Assembly: GCA_017617145.1 (NCBI GenBank)
Contig: JAFZWX010000010.1
Location: forward strand, 1-15,797
Source of the DNA: Treponema sp.
Lineage (GTDB): Bacteria > Spirochaetota > Spirochaetia > Treponematales > Treponemataceae
Length of the DNA: 15,797 nucleotides
Reading direction: 5' to 3'
Shown here: positions 12,515 through 15,797 of the stretch, piece after piece
How positions within the stretch are numbered: the stretch's first letter is position 1
Layout of the letters: every line of letters starts with the position of its first letter
Translations under genes and position numbers: made by a program
Notes under the pieces: model-generated
The model's database searches: none
Told to the model about the DNA's origin: nothing
What the model saw: the letters and a program-made list of their open reading frames with translations, nothing else

Positions 12515-14041
12515 TTAATCAGTTGCAAGCGGATTTGATACTATAACTTCAAACTTAAAATCACTAATAATTACTTCGTCATCTACAGCACTATTTTCAT
12601 AATTAAAATCAAACCATAAATCATCATAATTATCTGTTGTTGGATTTTCTTTGATTTTTATTTTAAAAACTTCACTGAAATATCCATTATTTAATGTTAG
12701 AATATGCCAATCGTAGCCAAGTTCAAACCATTCATCTTTACAGTCTACTAATACAATACCACAACCACCATTAAAATCTTTTGACACTTTTCCAGAAAAT
12801 GCAACTGTTATAGTGTCTCCTTTTTTTGGCAAAGCCATTTGAGGCGCAAGGACAGAAACAGGCAGGGTTCCATTATAATTATATCCATCCTTTCCTTTTG
12901 TAGAATCATAAACATTTTTAGAATAATAAATTCCCCATTTTGCCCATAGCTCTATATTATTATTTGTTCCACCTGGAATTTTTGTTACAGGATTTCCTTG
13001 TAATTGTGGATTATCATACCAGCCAAAAAGTTTATGTTCTTTAAGTAATCTGTGTACTCCTTCAAACAAATACATTTTTCCCAAATCAAGAACTTCATAA
13101 TCTGTTCCTTTTGGATAGTAATCTTTGAAAGTATAGTTTTCCCAATGATATGTTATTTCTTCAAGTTCAATATCACGATAATAAAAATTTTCTATTGCAG
13201 GATTTTTTATATGTTCTTCCCCGTCAATTTTGTCTTTTGTACAGTTTACATTTATTACATTTTCATTATTGATAAAATATTCGTACCAGAATTCCATAGG
13301 CTGGGTTAGAGTTGTATATGTTGTGCCATCTTCACTTTCTTGGGTTAATATCTGATGCAAAACACTTCCATTTTCGTCTGCTAGAACTTCATACATACCT
13401 TTATATTTTTTTAAATCAGCTCCTTCAGAATAGAAACTTTCCATGGTGCCGTCTTCATTAAAAATCCAGATTTCTTCCCAGGTTGCACCTGGAGTACCTC
13501 GTTTATTGAATTTCCATTTTCCTATGAGATGTTCTTTAGTTCCGTTTTTTATTCTTGAATAATCATTAAATACAGGAGGATCAAATTCATATGTTGGTCC
13601 GCCCATTGCAGAAAAATCGCGGCGGTAACGACTGAACATCAACCTTTCTTTTGTTAATTCTCCTAGGGCATAATATATATTTAAGTTAAGATTCGGCTCT
13701 TCTTCTACATAATCCTCTTTAATATACTTATACCAATTTAAATTTATTAAAAGAGTAGCCCCGTGTTTTGCGTCATCTATAATTGAATAAGTACCTTTAT
13801 CATATTCGATATCTTCTGGAGTTATACGAGAAATATCTATAGTTCCATCTTCGCAAAAAGTTACGATTTCATTTGCAAACAAATCCTGATTATAACCATA
13901 ATTCCAGAACCAGGTTCCTAATATAAGTTCTTCGGAAGTTGGCTGGAGATCTGGTTTAGGACTATCTGCACAAGAAACACAGGCCAGAAGAATTGCAGAT
14001 ACACAAATTAATTTAACAAGTTTAAAAATATTTTTTTTCAT
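12515..14041 (-). CDS. predicted lipoprotein with two lipocalin-like repeats, a truncated InlB B-type repeat and a C-terminal beta domain
   Basis: A 508-residue exported protein of unknown function. MKKNIFKLVKLICVSAILLA is a lipoprotein signal ending at Cys21 (LLAC), or at Cys24 under relaxed spirochaetal lipobox rules. Two related beta-rich units begin ILGTWFWNYG (about 40) and LIGKWKFNKR (about 171), each followed by the xEDGTxxxx turn seen in lipocalin-like lipoprotein modules. Around 335-370, FGWYDNPQLQGNPVTKIP and the following IELWAKW match the end of a Listeria-Bacteroides (InlB B, Flg_new) repeat, present once. The last ~110 residues look like a jelly-roll or carbohydrate-binding fold. 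It is probably anchored at the cell surface or in the periplasm. GAGAGGA lies eight bases before the ATG, separated by a run of T. It lies upstream of the receptor operon, which has its own promoter. Confidence 0.8.
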   Translation of the reverse strand: MKKNIFKLVKLICVSAILLACVSCADSPKPDLQPTSEELILGTWFWNYGYNQDLFANEIVTFCEDGTIDISRITPEDIEYDKGTYSIIDDAKHGATLLINLNWYKYIKEDYVEEEPNLNLNIYYALGELTKERLMFSRYRRDFSAMGGPTYEFDPPVFNDYSRIKNGTKEHLIGKWKFNKRGTPGATWEEIWIFNEDGTMESFYSEGADLKKYKGMYEVLADENGSVLHQILTQESEDGTTYTTLTQPMEFWYEYFINNENVINVNCTKDKIDGEEHIKNPAIENFYYRDIELEEITYHWENYTFKDYYPKGTDYEVLDLGKMYLFEGVHRLLKEHKLFGWYDNPQLQGNPVTKIPGGTNNNIELWAKWGIYYSKNVYDSTKGKDGYNYNGTLPVSVLAPQMALPKKGDTITVAFSGKVSKDFNGGCGIVLVDCKDEWFELGYDWHILTLNNGYFSEVFKIKIKENPTTDNYDDLWFDFNYENSAVDDEVIISDFKFEVIVSNPLATD

Positions 14042-14064
14042 AAAAAAAATCCTCTCTTACCATT

Positions 14065-14093
14065 ACAATAAATGGAAAGAAAGGATTTTGCAA
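14065..14093 (-). promoter_or_regulatory. possible promoter of the lipoprotein gene
   Basis: The minus strand has TTGCAA (14093-14088), a 17-base spacer and TATTGT (14070-14065); each hexamer matches the sigma-70 consensus at four of six positions. It lies about 25 bases upstream of the start codon, between the repeats at 14105-14160 and the gene. Confidence 0.4.
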
Positions 14094-14104
14094 GTATCAT
14101 TGTC

Positions 14105-14132
14105 GCGGTCCTTCGAGAGCCTCAGGAACCGC
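14105..14132 (+). repeat. palindromic repeat matching the insertion in larC
   Basis: GCGGT and ACCGC form the outer arms, with CCT/AGG and GAG/CTC pairs inside. The 24 bases from 14109 match 4677-4699 inside larC with about two substitutions. It lies just beside a second repeat at 14135-14166, and together they fill most of the gap between the lipoprotein gene and pntB. Confidence 0.7.
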
Positions 14133-14134
14133 AT

Positions 14135-14166
14135 GTCATTGTCGGGCGCGACCCGACAATCTCTTT
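14135..14166 (+). repeat. palindromic repeat of the larB-larC family, abutting the pntB stop codon
   Basis: It reads TGTC, then arms ATTGTCGGG (14138-14146) and CCCGACAAT (14152-14160) around CGCGA, then CTCTTTT. The flanks and stem match the units at 4304-4326 (opposite orientation) and 4389-4420. The pntB stop codon (14168-14166) touches its edge. As RNA from pntB it forms a nine-pair stem without a following U-run, so it may act as a stabilising 3' hairpin or a weak terminator. Confidence 0.75.
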
Positions 14167-15593
14167 TATGAATTAAACTCGCTAACCAGCTGACTTACTG
14201 TAGACTTGGCATCACCGTAAATCATGATTGTGTTGTCATTTGTAAAGAGTGGGTTTTCTACACCAGAGAATCCTGTACCCTTACCGCGCTTAAGAACAAA
14301 TACTGTCTTTGCTTCGTGGGCATTTACAATTGGCATACCATAAAGTGGTGAGCTTTCGTCGTGAATAGCATCTGGGTTTACAACGTCGTTTGCACCAATG
14401 ATGATTGCAACATCAATATTGCTCATCTGTGGGTTCATTTCGTCGCTTGTCTTAAGCTGTTCATAAGGAACATTTGCTTCGGCAAGAAGAACGTTCATAT
14501 GACCAGGCATACGACCTGCAACCGGGTGAATTGCAAAGTTTACTTCGGCACCATTTGCTTCAAGCTTATCACAAAGTTCCTTTACAGCGTGCTGAGCCTG
14601 AGCAACAGCCATACCATAACCTGGAACAATTACAACACTCTTAGCAGCTTCCAGAATTACATAAGCATCTTCTACAGACATAGCCTTTGGTTCCTTAGCA
14701 GGACCATTTGCACCGGCTTTCTTTTTAGAACCACCAAAGCTCTTGAAAAGAAGGTTAGAGAACTTGCGGTTCATAGCCTTACACATAATCAAGGTAAGAA
14801 TAAGACCAGAAGCACCTACAAGACATCCGGAAACTACAAGTACTGTGTTGTTGATTGCGAATCCGGCAAATGCAGCAGCAAGACCAGACAAAGCATTCAA
14901 GAATGAAATGATAACAGGCATATCACCACCACCAATTGGAATTACCATTGTGAATCCCAAAAGGAGGAAGGCAACTGTAGAAACTATAATTCCGATGAAT
15001 TCAATATTTTCAAGACCAAAAGGATTGTTTGCTGTAAAGAAAGCATAAGCAACAATTCCAAGGAATCCTACAATACAAATGATCGCGTTGAGTGCATTCT
15101 TAAACGGAATTGCAACATTCTTTTTGAAAGCTTTTCCGCTAAGTTTACCCCAGGCTACAACAGAACCTGTAAAGGCAACGGCACCAATAGCAATTGTCAA
15201 ACCAAGAGAAGCAGCTGTAAAGTAGTCTCCCTTAGGCTGGCAAACATACTGTGCAATAGCAACGAGCAAAGAAGAAAGACCTCCAAAACCGTTGAACAAA
15301 GCAACAAGCTGTGGCATTCCGGTCATTTCTACTTTCTTTGACCAGATAATTCCGATTACAGAACCAACGATGATTGCAGCAGCAATATAAACGTATCCGT
15401 TTTCAAGTGGATTTGAACTCCAAGAACCAATTACCTGCTTTTCGCAAAGAACTGTTACACAGGCAATAAGCATACCAACTGAAGAATAAAGATTTCCCTT
15501 GCGGGCTGTATCTGTTTTACCAAGCAGCTTAATACCGCGGATAAAGAAGATACAAGAAACCATGTATAAAATTTTAATTACTATATCAGACAT
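14166..15593 (-). CDS. pntB: NAD(P) transhydrogenase subunit beta
   Basis: PntB is the beta subunit of the inner-membrane transhydrogenase, which couples proton entry to hydride transfer from NADH to NADP+, supplying NADPH. The 475-residue length is normal for the family. The membrane domain covers about residues 1-285, with the conserved MPQLVALFNGFGGLSSLLVA (93-112) and IGGGDMPVIISFLNALSGLA segments. After a lysine-rich linker the NADP(H)-binding domain III shows VVIVPGYGMAVAQAQHAV, HPVAGRMPGHMNVLLAEA, IIIGANDVVNP and VFVLKRGKGTGFSGVENPLF. It starts 11 bases after the alpha subunit stop; the ribosome site GGGTGG overlaps that stop, so the two genes are cotranscribed. Identity is very secure. 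Confidence 0.97.
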   Translation of the reverse strand: MSDIVIKILYMVSCIFFIRGIKLLGKTDTARKGNLYSSVGMLIACVTVLCEKQVIGSWSSNPLENGYVYIAAAIIVGSVIGIIWSKKVEMTGMPQLVALFNGFGGLSSLLVAIAQYVCQPKGDYFTAASLGLTIAIGAVAFTGSVVAWGKLSGKAFKKNVAIPFKNALNAIICIVGFLGIVAYAFFTANNPFGLENIEFIGIIVSTVAFLLLGFTMVIPIGGGDMPVIISFLNALSGLAAAFAGFAINNTVLVVSGCLVGASGLILTLIMCKAMNRKFSNLLFKSFGGSKKKAGANGPAKEPKAMSVEDAYVILEAAKSVVIVPGYGMAVAQAQHAVKELCDKLEANGAEVNFAIHPVAGRMPGHMNVLLAEANVPYEQLKTSDEMNPQMSNIDVAIIIGANDVVNPDAIHDESSPLYGMPIVNAHEAKTVFVLKRGKGTGFSGVENPLFTNDNTIMIYGDAKSTVSQLVSEFNS

Positions 15594-15604
15594 CGCGCGC
15601 CACC

Positions 15605-15797
15605 CTATTTTTTAGAATCTTTTTTCTTGAACATGCCGAGCATTCTGTCTGTTACAAGGTATCCGCCCACAACGTTGATTGTAGCAAATACGATTGCAAG
15701 GAAACCAAGAACAAGTCCAACTTTTCCGCCAACACCTACAGCAGTAACTGTAATGGCACCAACAACTGTAATACCAGAAATTGCGTTTGTTCCAGAC
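15605..15797 (-). CDS. pntA: NAD(P) transhydrogenase subunit alpha, C-terminal end (truncated by window edge)
   Basis: Translating the minus strand from the window edge gives 64 codons and a stop at 15607-15605. SGTNAISGITVVGAI, then a glycine-rich hydrophobic stretch, FATINVVGGYLVTDRMLGMF and a KKKDSKK tail match the membrane part of the alpha subunit, which packs with PntB to form the proton channel. Whether this is the end of a fused PntA or the separate small PntAB (alpha-2) subunit of the three-subunit form cannot be decided because the N-terminal part lies outside the window. The pairing with pntB and the tight spacing are as expected. Confidence 0.94.
   Translation of the reverse strand, partial: SGTNAISGITVVGAITVTAVGVGGKVGLVLGFLAIVFATINVVGGYLVTDRMLGMFKKKDSKK

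Noticed and set aside
14135..14166. Hairpin after pntB as an intrinsic terminator
   Set aside because: Read from pntB the stem has no following U-run; only the opposite strand has CTCTTTT after it. It is better explained as a member of the repeat family.

Overview
This AT-rich window most resembles a host- or gut-associated spirochaete, probably Treponema. The assignment is an inference. It rests on 7TMR-DISM receptors fused to class III cyclase domains, GC-rich palindromic repeats scattered through AT-rich genes, and general gene content. There is no rRNA or other marker gene to confirm it.

Layout. (1) 1-753, minus: the N-terminal third of carB, running off the left edge. (2) 754-1113: a non-coding stretch with a good minus-strand promoter, an intrinsic terminator between that promoter and carB, and a GC-rich repeat. 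(3) 1114-1953, plus: a small helical protein of unknown function and an ASCH-domain protein. (4) 2038-7766, plus: a tightly packed, probably single operon. It holds two small membrane proteins of unknown function, larE, larB and larC (biosynthesis of the nickel-pincer nucleotide cofactor used by lactate racemase-type enzymes), a TIGR02757/DUF2400 protein, and an acyltransferase with a zinc ribbon. (5) 12435-7755, minus: a three-gene operon of two overlapping paralogous 7TM receptors with cyclase domains and a PfkB-type sugar kinase. Its end overlaps the acyltransferase gene convergently by 12 nt. (6) 14041-12515, minus: a large lipoprotein. (7) 15797-14166, minus: the end of the pntA alpha subunit and complete pntB of the proton-translocating transhydrogenase.

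Two systems deserve attention. First, the two receptor cyclases have lost complementary sets of catalytic residues. One keeps both metal-binding Asp residues but lacks the transition-state Asn/Arg pair; the other lacks both Asp residues but keeps the Lys/Thr/Asn/Arg set. This matches the division of labour between the C1 and C2 halves of mammalian adenylyl cyclase and predicts an obligate heterodimeric receptor cyclase made from two overlapping genes. Second, the lar operon starts with two uncharacterised membrane proteins, translationally linked to each other and to larE, and its LarE carries the cysteine pattern of the iron-sulfur-cluster type.

Two or three families of palindromic repeats have invaded the window. 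In the lar operon they supply the C-terminal codons and stop codon of larB, part of the His-rich loop of larC, and the C-terminal tail of the TIGR02757 gene. Other copies lie upstream of carB and between the lipoprotein and pntB.
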